Source of the DNA: Ignavibacteriota bacterium
Lineage (GTDB): Bacteria; Bacteroidota; Ignavibacteria; UBA10030
Direction: 5' to 3'
Assembly (NCBI GenBank): GCA_003142475.1
Contig: PLMK01000017.1
Location: forward strand, 38,428-102,427
Length of the DNA: 64,000 bases
The notes below the pieces were generated by a model. The model had not been told where the DNA came from and searched no databases. It worked only from the letters and a program-made list of their open reading frames with translations. This document shows positions 11,863 to 22,427 of the stretch, piece by piece (positions within the stretch are counted from its first letter, which is position 1; the number at the start of each line of letters is the position of its first letter). A program made the translations under genes and the position numbers.

Positions 11863-12417
11863 TTATAGATTAGCCTTCATCCGACGAAAAAAATGATCAG
11901 CAATTTGATCAATAAAAACAAGCAAAACAATCGCTAGTAGAGCAAATATGATGGTATGTGTATGAGATGCACCTGTGCTTTGAATAGGAATTTTTGGTGT
12001 TAGGTAGCTGCCAAGTTGCTGGCTACCGTCTTGGATAATTTTAACAAATTCAATAACCGGTTTAATTTTCGTAGGATTATCATTTTTAAAAGCACTAGTA
12101 TCAGTGATTGAAAATATATACCCTAATAAAGCAAGGACTAATGCCATTGCAATAACATTGCCCATATTATGAAGAAGCCATTCATACAACCTCTTCTTTT
12201 GAGAAGGGATTACAACATCAAGAACGCTCTGTGTAAAACCATTTGATGGATTGATAAGCCGTGCCTCGCGTGATATTTTAACTATTGATCTCTGCATCTC
12301 AATTTCTTGTTGGCAAGATTGGCAGGATTTCCAATGATTCAAATATAATTCTAGTTCGTTTTGTGGTATATCTCCATCTGCAATTCTACAAATAATGTCA
12401 AAAGATAAGTGTTCCAT
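11863..12417 (-). CDS. Anti-sigma factor, ZAS/zf-HC2-type membrane protein
   Basis: HWKSCQSC (HxxxCxxC) motif, two TM segments, directly downstream of an ECF sigma gene. Confidence 0.82.
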   Translation of the reverse strand: MEHLSFDIICRIADGDIPQNELELYLNHWKSCQSCQQEIEMQRSIVKISREARLINPSNGFTQSVLDVVIPSQKKRLYEWLLHNMGNVIAMALVLALLGYIFSITDTSAFKNDNPTKIKPVIEFVKIIQDGSQQLGSYLTPKIPIQSTGASHTHTIIFALLAIVLLVFIDQIADHFFRRMKANL

Positions 12418-12432
12418 TTTTTAAAATCCTTC

Positions 12433-13017
12433 TTATTCCTTTATTGCAGCAAAATGATCCATTCGCTTCACGATTGCCTCTCGCAGCATTGTGCGTGCTC
12501 GAAAAAGTCTCGCCTTGATTGTACCAAGAGGCAATCCCGTGACTTGGACAATTTCCTCATAACTCATATCTTGAATAGTAAATAAAGTAAAGGTGCTTCC
12601 ATAAGCAAGCGGTAATTTTTCTACTTCCTCACTAACAATTTTTGAAAATTCGTCAGATTCCATTCTCATATCAGGTTGCAGTTCATCTGATTCTATCTCC
12701 AGTCGTGGGCTATCTTCATCTACTATATCAAGCGAAAGGTGATATTTTCCGTTTCTTTTTCCAGCCGCTGTTGCGCATGTATTGTAGACTATCCGATAGA
12801 GCCATGTAGAGAAACTTGATTTCCATTCGAATGAAGATAATGCGCGATATACACGCACAAATGCGTCCTGCAACGCTTCTTCAGCATCTTCGCGGTTCTT
12901 CAATATTCGCATCGCAAGTGTCATTGCTTTGGCTTTATGTTTATCAACAAGAATGCCAAAGGATCGTACGTCCCCATCCAGGACTTGTTGGATTATCTCT
13001 CTATCCGTGCCACTCAT
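12433..13017 (-). CDS. ECF RNA polymerase sigma factor (sigma-70 family, RpoE-like)
   Basis: EDAEEALQDAFVRVYRALSSFEWKSSFSTWLYRIVYNTC; region 4 DMSYEEIVQVTGLPLGTIKARLFRARTMLRE. Confidence 0.96.
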   Translation of the reverse strand: MSGTDREIIQQVLDGDVRSFGILVDKHKAKAMTLAMRILKNREDAEEALQDAFVRVYRALSSFEWKSSFSTWLYRIVYNTCATAAGKRNGKYHLSLDIVDEDSPRLEIESDELQPDMRMESDEFSKIVSEEVEKLPLAYGSTFTLFTIQDMSYEEIVQVTGLPLGTIKARLFRARTMLREAIVKRMDHFAAIKE

Positions 13018-13158
13018 CTAAATCTACCAGCATTCATAAAAACTTAGACCCAGTTTTTTGCATATAGGTTTCCGAAATTTTCCTGAAACCTTTTTTTCAA
13101 ACTACAGGTCAAAGTTACTAAAGCAGTTAATTAACATCAATCATAATAACGAAAGGAT

Positions 13159-13542
13159 ATGACAATGGACCCTGTTTTTGTTGGCATTCTTGTTCCATTA
13201 GCTTTTTTTGGAGTTGTTGCAGCAGTGTTATTGAAACACTTTGAAACCCGTCATAAAGAGCGAATGGCGATGATAGATAAGGGAGTCAATCCTGCTGATT
13301 TCAAATCAGCCACTCCTTTCCGGTTGTGGCAAGGAAATGTACTCAGTAATCTTAAGTGGGGGCTTCTCTTTGTTTTTGTCGGCATCGGATTACTCGTTGG
13401 CCTACAACTTGAAAATTACTATAGATTTGATGAAGGATCTGTCATTTTGGGAAGCATACTCATTACCGGCGGACTTGCATTAATCATCTTCTATTTCATT
13501 GCAGCAAGAAAATTGAAAGACAATCAAGTCGACGGGCAATAA
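13159..13542 (+). CDS. Small membrane protein, DUF6249-like
   Basis: Three TM segments; HFETRHKERMAMIDKGVNPADF motif. Confidence 0.7.
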   Translation: MTMDPVFVGILVPLAFFGVVAAVLLKHFETRHKERMAMIDKGVNPADFKSATPFRLWQGNVLSNLKWGLLFVFVGIGLLVGLQLENYYRFDEGSVILGSILITGGLALIIFYFIAARKLKDNQVDGQ

Positions 13543-13549
13543 TATTTTA

Positions 13550-13586
13550 ATACAGAAACCGGTACCCTATGGTACTGGCTTCTGTA
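13550..13586. terminator. Inverted repeat downstream of the DUF6249-like gene
   Basis: AATACAGAAaCCGGTACC..GGTACtGGcTTCTGTATT. Confidence 0.5.
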
Positions 13587-13756
13587 TTGATGACTATTTA
13601 AGCAGTAAAATGCAGCGATGGCGATTTTTTTGTTTTCATTACACATCATGTGGCCGTTATCAATAGTAATATTGAGCTTGTTCCCCCGTTTACCTTGAAT
13701 GATTGTTTTATTGTGTTTCCTGTTCCATTCTCTCAATACATCAGCCTTTTTTTCTC

Positions 13757-13929
13757 GTAGTGTCTCAATTTAATTTAGTTCGTTGGTGATCTCAGTCCCG
13801 TCCAACTTCGTCGCGATCATGTCTGGATAGAGCCAAGACGGACAAAGCACGACTGAGAAAGCAATCGCGCTGTGCACGATTCAAATTCTTAGTTATTCAA
13901 GTCCTGACCGCACTAAACTGAGACACTAC
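13757..13929. mobile_element. Candidate MITE / IS-end relic (173 bp, no ORF)
   Basis: Terminal inverted repeats GTAGTGTCTCAATTTAAT / GTAGTGTCTCAGTTTAGT (16 of 18 match), flanked by T-rich TTTTTTTCT-like sequence on both sides. Confidence 0.55.
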
Positions 13930-14034
13930 TTTTTTTTCTATTGCCCTTTGATCTCGTTTTATTTATAATACTTATGTATGCATGGACAAGTATTGGATTC
14001 GCTCATATCACATACCAACATAAAGGATTCTGTT

Positions 14035-14670
14035 ATGAAAAAAATTCTATTGGTTTCACTGGTAATGCTTCTTGCTGTATCTATGGCATTTTCTCAGTTT
14101 GGTATTAAGGGAGGTATTAATCTCGGTACGGTTGGTGGAGATGATAAAGCGCTGAATGGAGTTGATCCCACAACCAAAGTCGGCCTTACGGGAGGAATAT
14201 CTTATAAGATTGGATTGATTTTAGGTTTGTCTATCCAGCCAGAAGTATTGTATGTCCAAAAAGGAGCTATCTATGAATCAAGTGCAAATATTGGAGCTTA
14301 TTCTTATGATCAAAAAACTACATTAACAGGTAACTATATAGATATTCCGGTCCTCGCAAAATTTAATTTGCCAATACCATTGTTAAGTCCTTACATCGAA
14401 GGGGGAGTATCATATGGTATATTGCTTTCAGCAAAAGAAAAAGATGAGACGACTACGAATGTACCTGGACAGGCATCGGGCTCTAACGAAACTGATATTA
14501 AAGATCAATTAACAAAAAGCGACTTCTCTATTGTTATTGGTGTCGGTGTCGAATTTCTCATATTAGATGTCAACGCCCGATATGTGATTGGTCAAACAAA
14601 ATTGTCTAAAGACGGGGATGCAAAAAGCTATAATCGCGGAGTTATGTTTACTGCCGGTCTAAGATTCTAA
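14035..14670 (+). CDS. Outer-membrane beta-barrel (PorT/OMP_b-brl-like) protein
   Basis: Signal peptide MKKILLVSLVMLLAVSMAFSQ, FGIKGGINLGTV start, glycine/aromatic strands, terminal ..GVMFTAGLRF. Confidence 0.85.
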   Translation: MKKILLVSLVMLLAVSMAFSQFGIKGGINLGTVGGDDKALNGVDPTTKVGLTGGISYKIGLILGLSIQPEVLYVQKGAIYESSANIGAYSYDQKTTLTGNYIDIPVLAKFNLPIPLLSPYIEGGVSYGILLSAKEKDETTTNVPGQASGSNETDIKDQLTKSDFSIVIGVGVEFLILDVNARYVIGQTKLSKDGDAKSYNRGVMFTAGLRF

Positions 14671-14693
14671 GATATTTCTATGATTATTATACA

Positions 14694-14728
14694 AGCGGGG
14701 GCAGCCATGCTGTCTCCGCTTTTTTTAT
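14694..14728. terminator. Convergent/bidirectional terminator
   Basis: AGCGGGGGCAG-CCAT-GCTGTCTCCGCTTTTTTT. Confidence 0.8.
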
Positions 14729-16305
14729 TTTTGAAATGTTCTGAAAAAGACTTGACCTAACTTTATTCCACCTTGAAGTCTCTTTTTCATTCTTTTTGAA
14801 TATAGAAATTCCAGACCCCCTTTCAAACCTTCGTACACTTTCTTGTTATGCGGGTGCCACCACATATTCTTTTGCACGAAGGGAAGAATATCATCCACAA
14901 CACAACGCGGCTGCGTCATTTCTTCTAAACCGATATAGCCATGAGTGCGACCAATGCCAGATTCCTTCCAACCGCCCCATGGAGTTTCTGCAAGTCCATG
15001 ACTCATCAGATGATCATTAATCATCACCGAACCGACTTCGAGTTGCGATGCAATTTCATGTGCCTTGCGTCTATTTTTCGTCCAAACTGATGCAGTTAAT
15101 CCCAACGTTGAAGCATTGGCAGAAGCTATCGCTTCCTTTATGTTGTCAACTTTTTTCACAGCAAGGAGCGGACCGAATATCTCTTCGTTCACCACCATCA
15201 TATCATCACTAATATTTTCTAAAATAATAGGCGGACAGAATAATCCCTTCCCTTTCTTCTCTATCTTTTTTATTTCAGGATATGCTTTTGCCCCTTTCTT
15301 AACGGCATCTTTAAAAAGATCCCGTACTTTTTTCCATTGTTGCTCCGTGGTCATAGAACCAATATCAACATTCGAATCAATATCAACTCCTTGTTTTAAT
15401 TCGCTCATCTTCATTTTTAAGATTGAAAGGAATTCCTCATACACTTCGGATTCCACATAGATTCGTTCAACGCCGGCGCAGGATTGTCCGGAATTCGAAA
15501 GCCCCGCCCAGATCGCTCCGCTTGCCGCACGATGAACATTCGAATCACTGCAAACAATCATTGCATCGTTACCTCCCAATTCCAATGAAAGCGGAACCAA
15601 GTGTTTCGCTGCTTTTTCCATCAAATACTTACCAACCGGTACTGAGCCGGTAAAGAATAACTTATTGATACCGGAATTCAGGAATGCATCACCTACAATT
15701 TTTCCCGGCAGATTAACGAGACGAAAAATATCCTTCGGAAGTTTTCCGGCTTCAATACATTCTTTTATCATCTTGCCAACTTCAAGAGATTGAGATGCAA
15801 CTTTGAGCACAACACCATTTCCTGCAATAAGTGCCATCGCAATTTCATGGAATGGAATTGAAAATGGATAATTCCATGGACTAATGATGCCAACTACCCC
15901 CAATGGAACTCGGTCTACATAAGATCGTTTGTTAATCGTCAATATACTCCCACCGTTCAATCGTTTGCGCTTCAGAATATTTTTTGCATTTTTTGCGTAA
16001 TAAGTAATCGCAAGCGAAACAGAAAGCACTTCAGTGCTGAGTGCATCCATTTTCGTCTTACCACTGTTCTTTGATATGACATCGGAAATTTTATCGGCAT
16101 TTTCCACAATATAATCACGGATCGCAAAGAGATGTTGTGCACGTTCGTGAAAACTTAACTTTGCCCATTCATGTTGAGCAATTCTTGCAAGGGAAATGGC
16201 TTGCGCCAATTCTTCAATAGTATTCTCAGGTGTTTTACCAATAATTTTTCCCGTTGCGGGATTAATTGAAGTTGTTGTCTTTTTTGATGGCATGTCAGTA
16301 TCCAT
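14725..16305 (-). CDS. Aldehyde dehydrogenase family protein
   Basis: GIISPWNYPFSIPFHEIAMALIAGN, LFFTGSVPVGKYLMEKAAK, VPLSLELGGNDAMIV, GQSCAGVERIYVE, EEIFGPLLAVK. Confidence 0.95.
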   Translation of the reverse strand: MDTDMPSKKTTTSINPATGKIIGKTPENTIEELAQAISLARIAQHEWAKLSFHERAQHLFAIRDYIVENADKISDVISKNSGKTKMDALSTEVLSVSLAITYYAKNAKNILKRKRLNGGSILTINKRSYVDRVPLGVVGIISPWNYPFSIPFHEIAMALIAGNGVVLKVASQSLEVGKMIKECIEAGKLPKDIFRLVNLPGKIVGDAFLNSGINKLFFTGSVPVGKYLMEKAAKHLVPLSLELGGNDAMIVCSDSNVHRAASGAIWAGLSNSGQSCAGVERIYVESEVYEEFLSILKMKMSELKQGVDIDSNVDIGSMTTEQQWKKVRDLFKDAVKKGAKAYPEIKKIEKKGKGLFCPPIILENISDDMMVVNEEIFGPLLAVKKVDNIKEAIASANASTLGLTASVWTKNRRKAHEIASQLEVGSVMINDHLMSHGLAETPWGGWKESGIGRTHGYIGLEEMTQPRCVVDDILPFVQKNMWWHPHNKKVYEGLKGGLEFLYSKRMKKRLQGGIKLGQVFFRTFQK

Positions 16306-16346
16306 TGAAAATTGGAGATGGTCTCTTTAATGATTTTCGATTTATT

Positions 16347-16366
16347 GATTTGCGATTTGATGATTT
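16347..16366. repeat. 20-bp dispersed repeat copy a (GATTTGCGATTTGATGATTT)
   Basis: Exact reverse complement at 24894-24913; sits in a run of GATTT-type repeats upstream of the ALDH gene. Confidence 0.8.
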
Positions 16367-16416
16367 AGATCTGTCGATTTATATCTTTCGATCATTCTTA
16401 CTAATCAATAATACAT

Positions 16417-17241
16417 TTATTTTTTTCTTCCATACCAGGTTTTCATACTTCCAGCAACTCCCATAATGATAAGGAATCGTTGAAACCATCGATCCGGCAT
16501 TAAAGCCCTGAATCGCAGATTGAGATTGATTGTACTTGGACGCTTGGGAGAATATTTACCTCTCTTCAGTGCATCATTAACGATAGCTTTTGCGATAACG
16601 TCATGATTTTTCACCAAGGGAACAATCCATCGTCCTGGAATACCTAACTTCGCCCCTTCGAACATCCCCGTTGCAATATATCCCGGATGAATAGTCGAAA
16701 ATTTTACTCCAGATTTTCCTCTCTGTAAAGCTTCCATCCGAAGTGATTCTGTTAATCCCCACACAGCCCACTTTGTTGCGGCGTACACCGCGAGCCCCGC
16801 AACACCGATAGTCCCTGCAGCAGAAGAGATGTTGACGATATGTCCGGTATTACGATCGTACATTTCAGGAAGAAATGCTTTTATTGAATAAAGCAATGCC
16901 GTTAAATTCACACCAATAGTCTTTTCCCAGTCTGCATCAGGTCGCTCTAAAAATTCTCCCCCGGAAACATATCCTGCATTATTGATGAGAATATCAACTT
17001 TATCCATTTCTTTTTTTGCTGTCTTAGCTAGTTTATACACCTGATCCTTTTTAGTCACATCACATTGGTGAACGAATACTTTTCCTAATGCTGAAAGTTC
17101 TTGTTTTGCTTGTTGAAGAGCGGCTCGATTTAAATCCCAGATAGTAACAACAACACCCTCCATGAGGAGGCGTTTGCTTGTAGCAAACCCGATGCCCATT
17201 GCTCCGCCGGTCACAATTGCACTTTTCCCTTTGAGTTCCAT
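16417..17241 (-). CDS. Short-chain dehydrogenase/reductase
   Basis: SAIVTGGAMGIGFATSKRL, LINNAGY, S-YAATKWAVWG (YxxxK) motifs. Confidence 0.95.
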   Translation of the reverse strand: MELKGKSAIVTGGAMGIGFATSKRLLMEGVVVTIWDLNRAALQQAKQELSALGKVFVHQCDVTKKDQVYKLAKTAKKEMDKVDILINNAGYVSGGEFLERPDADWEKTIGVNLTALLYSIKAFLPEMYDRNTGHIVNISSAAGTIGVAGLAVYAATKWAVWGLTESLRMEALQRGKSGVKFSTIHPGYIATGMFEGAKLGIPGRWIVPLVKNHDVIAKAIVNDALKRGKYSPKRPSTINLNLRFRALMPDRWFQRFLIIMGVAGSMKTWYGRKK

Positions 17242-17281
17242 AACGATGCTCCATTCAACTGTTGAAAGAAAGTGTTGTTAA

Positions 17282-17827
17282 CTATTGAGGTACTTTATAT
17301 ATCGCAGAGATATTAAATCCCCATTCGGCTGCTTTATGAATTAATGTATCATAAATAGCATCATCTAAATGTGGTGTCCGATTCAATATCCATAAATATT
17401 CCTTTGAGCTGCTTGTCACCATGGCATATGAGTAGTTTACCGTATCGAGATCAATGACTTTGTAGTCGGCGTAGAAAATCCAAAAAAAGCTGACTTCAAG
17501 TAAAGTTCCAGTGACAGGATCTTTGATCCGCGCCTTACCCTTTGCTTCCTTCCATTCTCCTTTGGCTGTATTGAACCCCTTATTGAGTACATCTATCTTG
17601 CCATCATCACGTAAGGTATATGTAGCAGTCACTTTATCCAATCCATTTTCAAACGAGTGTGGAAGGCGTGCAACTTCATACCATGTTCCAAGATATCGTT
17701 GAAGATCGAAAGACTTAACCGCCGGTATGGAATCCGTGCTCATTTCTTTCGAAACTGAACATCCATACAAGAACACAAAAATAAGCGGGAAGCTTAAAAC
17801 AATTGATGGTAATTGAGTCGGATTCAT
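17282..17827 (-). CDS. Lipocalin family lipoprotein (Blc-like)
   Basis: FDLQRYLGTWYEVARLPHSFENGLDKVTATYTLR; lipobox FLYGC; ATG 17827 preceded by AAGGAGG. Confidence 0.92.
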   Translation of the reverse strand: MNPTQLPSIVLSFPLIFVFLYGCSVSKEMSTDSIPAVKSFDLQRYLGTWYEVARLPHSFENGLDKVTATYTLRDDGKIDVLNKGFNTAKGEWKEAKGKARIKDPVTGTLLEVSFFWIFYADYKVIDLDTVNYSYAMVTSSSKEYLWILNRTPHLDDAIYDTLIHKAAEWGFNISAIYKVPQ

Positions 17828-17959
17828 ACTGACCTCCTTTTTGATTATCGGATGAGGTACGGTTTGATAACGAGAAAAGGTAAAGAAAATGGATAGAAAG
17901 AGCAAAAGAAGAATTGTACTTAAGTAATAAGAGATCTAATCTTTTTTGAAGATATACTT

Positions 17960-18391
17960 TTATTTCACCCGCTCCCAATCTTGATAGAGTCCAGGAACAA
18001 TTCGGAAGAGAGGATGCGGCTTAGGATTTTCGATAGATTTGAGCAATAGATATTTTTGATGATCCCTCTCCCTAAGCTTATGTTTCAGATGGTACCATTC
18101 ATAAAGCAACTGCCCGTCGGTCTCTACTAATTTTCCATAAAAGCGTGATCTTGAAATTTTCCGCCCATCGAAATGATAACCTCGAACTTTTGCCTCTTTT
18201 AAAATGGCAGTAAGATACATAGCAAGGACAGCTACAGGTCGAGAGTGTCTTTGAAACCGAATCAATTGCGGATGATAACGATAACCTTTTGTCTTGCCTT
18301 GAAGAACTTTTTGCGCTAACAATGCTTCACGCCATAGCGCCACAAGTCCCTTCGCATCAAGATACCGAGGATGTAATGTCCACAATCTCAT
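17960..18391 (-). CDS. Pyrimidine-dimer DNA glycosylase / endonuclease V-like protein
   Basis: MRLWTLHPRYLDAKGLVALWREALLAQKVLQGKTKGYRYHPQLIRF. Confidence 0.88.
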   Translation of the reverse strand: MRLWTLHPRYLDAKGLVALWREALLAQKVLQGKTKGYRYHPQLIRFQRHSRPVAVLAMYLTAILKEAKVRGYHFDGRKISRSRFYGKLVETDGQLLYEWYHLKHKLRERDHQKYLLLKSIENPKPHPLFRIVPGLYQDWERVK

Positions 18392-18458
18392 AGGATTCGG
18401 TTTTATCTGATAGTGCTCACCACATTATATAGGTGCAGGTTAAGTGTTGAGTAATTTT

Positions 18459-18821
18459 TTAATTTACAGAAACACTTAACTCCTTACCGATTGCCTCAAC
18501 GAGAGATTCCTTGGGTAGTGCCCCGACAGACATCTTTGGTTTACCTTCTTTCGGAATGAATAGCATCGATGGAATACTGCGTATACTGAATATTCCAGCA
18601 AGTTCCTGCTCATCATCCACATTCACCTTATAAAAATTCACCTTGCCTGCATATTCCTTTGACAGTTCATCAATAATCGGTCCAACCATTCGGCAAGGAC
18701 CACACCATGACGCCCAAAAATCAATTACCGCCGGAATAGTACCTTCAAATTTCCATTCTTTGTTTTTTTCGTAATTATAAACCTTCGTAAGAAAAGTGTT
18801 TTTTGTCAACTGTTCAGCCAT
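18459..18821 (-). CDS. trxA: Thioredoxin
   Basis: VIDFWASWCGPCRMVGPIIDELSKEY, IRSIPSMLFIPKEGK. Confidence 0.95.
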   Translation of the reverse strand: MAEQLTKNTFLTKVYNYEKNKEWKFEGTIPAVIDFWASWCGPCRMVGPIIDELSKEYAGKVNFYKVNVDDEQELAGIFSIRSIPSMLFIPKEGKPKMSVGALPKESLVEAIGKELSVSVN

Positions 18822-18991
18822 AATCGTCTCCTCTGCAAATTGTTATTATTGATCTCCATCTATACTACTAACCTATAGGTAGGATGCGAAGTTCCCAAAA
18901 AGGATTCAGAGGGCTATGGGTGTACAACGAAATGGGCCGAGATTATCTCCCGACCCATTTCTCTTTTCCAGATAGAGTTGTTCAATCTCGA

Positions 18992-19468
18992 TTATTTTTT
19001 TGGCATTGGTTCTTTCGGATGAGGTGCCATGGAATGCTCGCCATGATGGTTCATTTCCATTTTCCTCTGTTTCATTTCAGAACCATACTCAAGAGCCTTT
19101 TTCCAAGTTTTCTGCTGTTCCTGTGTCAGCAGTTTATTAACGTCGAACCATGAGTTGATCTTGATCATATGCATCTGCACTTCAAGATTTGCAATTTCAT
19201 TCAATTTTTTCTCAATGGTTGATTTATCAGGATTATCTGCCTTGAATAATTGCCGAAGCTCAACTCGTGCTGTTTCATTTTTTGCTTTCTGAGCAATCTC
19301 TTGTTTTTCCATATCAAAATGGATTTTATCAAAATCTTTTTTTTGCTCTTCAGTCAACTTCAATTGTGCAATGAATTTGTGGGGTCCTTTACCCTCCGCC
19401 GGTTGGCTGTATAGACTAGTACTCACCATTGCAAGTACTACCGCAACGAATACTCCGAGTTTCTTCAT
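18992..19468 (-). CDS. Spy/CpxP-like periplasmic protein
   Basis: Signal peptide; LKLTEEQKKDFDKIHFDMEK and LLTQEQQKTWKK (LTxxQ-type repeats). Confidence 0.75.
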   Translation of the reverse strand: MKKLGVFVAVVLAMVSTSLYSQPAEGKGPHKFIAQLKLTEEQKKDFDKIHFDMEKQEIAQKAKNETARVELRQLFKADNPDKSTIEKKLNEIANLEVQMHMIKINSWFDVNKLLTQEQQKTWKKALEYGSEMKQRKMEMNHHGEHSMAPHPKEPMPKK

Positions 19469-19706
19469 ACTATGTTACTCCTTTTATTATTGTGAACATT
19501 CTCTCAGTGGATTATATAAGTTAGACGTGGGAAGAAACAAAAGGTTTACAGTTATATATTATTTTTAATTCATTTAAGACGAGGAAATAAAGCAGGAAAA
19601 CAATGAAAAAGGCCGATATACAGCCGACCTTCTTTTAACATATTCATAACAACCTCTCGAAGGTCAAACCAGAAGCCCGGTGACCTTCGAAAGAAAAATG
19701 TTGAAA

Positions 19707-22076
19707 TCACTTCAGCAGTGTCATTTTCCGTATAGATGAAAACCGATTTGAAGTCAGTTTGAAGAAGTACACACCGCTGGAAAGCTGCGAGGCATTGAAT
19801 TGCGTCGTGTAATTTCCCGCTTCTTTTGTTTCGTTCACTAATGTTGCTACTTCTTTCCCAAGCACATTATACACTTTGAGTGTTACATTACTCGTTACCG
19901 GCAACTGATAACTGATAACTGTTGTCGGATTAAATGGATTCGGATAATTTTGGTTCAGTGCAAATATTTTTGGAATAGAAATCGTTACTTCTGCTTCGCT
20001 CGAATATTTATATGCTCCATTGTTATCGATCTGCTTCAAGCGATACGCGTACGTTCCTGATAATGCAGTGTTATCCGCGTACGAATAACTATGTGCACTG
20101 TTGCTCGTTCCGTTGCCCGCAACAAAATCAACCTTAAGCCATTGAGCCGTAAATCCAATAACTCTTCTTTCTATTTCGAAGCCGTAATTATTTGTTTCTG
20201 TTGCCGTCTTCCATGAAAGTAATGCAGCATTATTCTCCGCCACCGCATTGAAAGATGTCAATTCCACCGGTAGAGCTACAATACTTTTATAAATCAAACC
20301 GCCACCACCCAACAACCAGACATCGGAACCAGCAGACGCTATGGAATAAAGCTCACCTGTTCCTGTCATAGAAATATTGCTCCAATCCTGTCCGCTATTG
20401 GTGGAGTGGCAGACTGTCAAAATTGAACCACACGTAATTACATTATATTGATCAAGAAATTTGATTTTGTACAGCGCATTACTAGTAGCTATCGATCGAT
20501 CTGTCCATGTAGTTCCACCGTTCGTTGTTTGCAAAATTGTACCGCCATCTCCGCATGCCACGCCTGCGTTTTGATTAAAGAAAGAAATAGACCATAGTAT
20601 TTTTGCTGTTCCGGTTGTTTGTGTTGTCCAATCTGTTCCGCCGTTTGTTGTGTGCGCAATAAAACCATTTTCGCCGATAACATAGCCGTCGTTCACATCA
20701 ATAAAATAACAGCTATTGAGGTTCTCCGAAAAATCACTTTTCATAACATTCCAATTCGTTCCTCCATCTGTTGTTTTCACTATTGCCTTACTATAATCTG
20801 CGATATATCCAACAGACGCTGTGGGAAAACTCAATGCTACGGGATATGTTATTTCGGGCAATGTAATACTTATTTCAGTCCAACTTGTGCCAGCATTGGT
20901 CGTTTTAATTAGCGCTGGTGTGTACGTAACCCCAAATCCGTTAGCAGTTCCGACAAACATTAAATCGGCAACGCCAGAAGTTATCGTTGCTCCAAGATTG
21001 CTCCAGTTTGCACCACCATCGGTAGTTTTATAAATATTGGGAGTATACGCATCAGCTGCGTATCCTGTATTTGCATCCGTGAACCATGATCCATAAATAT
21101 ACAGAGACCCGCTGACGCCTTTATTCAAATTTGTCCAACTGCTTCCACCATTCGTGGTTTTATACAGCCGTCCACCGCCGCCGGTAACAAAACCTGTGTT
21201 GGCATCGAGAAATGCTATTGCATAAAAATTTTCGCTCGCTCCGATGCCTGTAGTGCAAACTGCCCAACTGGTTCCGCCATTGGTTGTTTTAGAAATTCCT
21301 CCATACTGATCTGCAGCATATCCTGTCGTATTAGAGAGAAAGTATATTCCAAAGAGATGTTCCGTTGTAGGTTGGGCGATTAAAAGAGTCCAGCTTAATC
21401 CGCCATCGGTAGATTTAGTAATTTTCCCCGTTACGGTAGAGGCATAGATCGTAATGTTATCAGACGTGCTGATACAGGTCTTTGTATTGACATCTTTGCT
21501 ATCGATAGCACTCCAGCTCGTTCCCCCGTTAGTGGTTCGAAGTATAAACTGATTCCCTCCGCAAGCAAGGAGTGTGTTCCCTCCAAGAGAGATTATCTTA
21601 TCGAGTTCAAAAGTGTAACCAGTCGTAATAATATTCCAAGTTGTACCTGCGTCGGTTGTTTTTTTAACCTTTCCTGCATCGCCAACGACATATCCCGTAT
21701 TTACGTCGGTAAAAACGATACCTTCATATCCACCGCCAGCACCGGCATTCCGTTCTGTTTGTGTCCATGTGGCACCACCATTGGTCGTTTTATCAATGGA
21801 ATAATTATATCCGCATGCGTACCCTACAAGATCACTCGTAAAATATAATCCTTGAACAATATCTCCCAGCGAATTTATTGAATAGCAAGTCCAGGTTGTT
21901 CCGCCATCGGTTGTTTTAATCAAACTTCCATTTGCACCACTTGTATAGAGCGTTGTGGAATTGTACTTATACATATTTTGCGATTGTTCGCCGGACGGAA
22001 ATGGGCTTAGCTTTTGCCAGGTTTGTGCATAAAGCGAATTTACTGTAATAAACACTGCGAGTAAAAGTTTTTTCAA
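19707..22076 (-). CDS. Secreted YCF48/BNR-repeat beta-propeller protein with T9SS-like C-terminal sorting domain
   Basis: Repeated KTTDGGTTWT.../GYACG blades; NYPNPFNPTTVISYQLP...GVYFFKLTSNRFSSIRKMTLLK. Confidence 0.92.
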   Translation of the reverse strand: MKKLLLAVFITVNSLYAQTWQKLSPFPSGEQSQNMYKYNSTTLYTSGANGSLIKTTDGGTTWTCYSINSLGDIVQGLYFTSDLVGYACGYNYSIDKTTNGGATWTQTERNAGAGGGYEGIVFTDVNTGYVVGDAGKVKKTTDAGTTWNIITTGYTFELDKIISLGGNTLLACGGNQFILRTTNGGTSWSAIDSKDVNTKTCISTSDNITIYASTVTGKITKSTDGGLSWTLLIAQPTTEHLFGIYFLSNTTGYAADQYGGISKTTNGGTSWAVCTTGIGASENFYAIAFLDANTGFVTGGGGRLYKTTNGGSSWTNLNKGVSGSLYIYGSWFTDANTGYAADAYTPNIYKTTDGGANWSNLGATITSGVADLMFVGTANGFGVTYTPALIKTTNAGTSWTEISITLPEITYPVALSFPTASVGYIADYSKAIVKTTDGGTNWNVMKSDFSENLNSCYFIDVNDGYVIGENGFIAHTTNGGTDWTTQTTGTAKILWSISFFNQNAGVACGDGGTILQTTNGGTTWTDRSIATSNALYKIKFLDQYNVITCGSILTVCHSTNSGQDWSNISMTGTGELYSIASAGSDVWLLGGGGLIYKSIVALPVELTSFNAVAENNAALLSWKTATETNNYGFEIERRVIGFTAQWLKVDFVAGNGTSNSAHSYSYADNTALSGTYAYRLKQIDNNGAYKYSSEAEVTISIPKIFALNQNYPNPFNPTTVISYQLPVTSNVTLKVYNVLGKEVATLVNETKEAGNYTTQFNASQLSSGVYFFKLTSNRFSSIRKMTLLK

Positions 22077-22427
22077 GGCAACCTCTTTAAAGAATTAGTG
22101 GATGATTGATAATTGTTTTCTTAGTAATTTTCTTTTACTAATACATAACGGTTGATAATTAGGGGACGCGAAGGAATAATCAGGAATGAACGATTCGAAC
22201 GGATTGAACGAGATGCTGTTTATACTTGGTGGATTTTTCAATATGTCCCCATAAGACTTCTGTCTATGAAAGACACAATAAATATACCGAAAGGAAAACT
22301 GCTTTTTAGGAGGAAAATCTGGACTTAAGTAGAATGATCTATGAAGGTTCTACAAAACAGAGGTGGTAATTGCTTTATTTTCAACTGAAACCGCGATATG
22401 AATTACTTTGGGTGAGAGTGTATACTC

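Noticed and set aside
13524-13736. 70-aa - strand ORF near the MITE-like element, considered as a transposase fragment
   Set aside because: No transposase motif; overlaps the end of the DUF6249-like gene and its hairpin.
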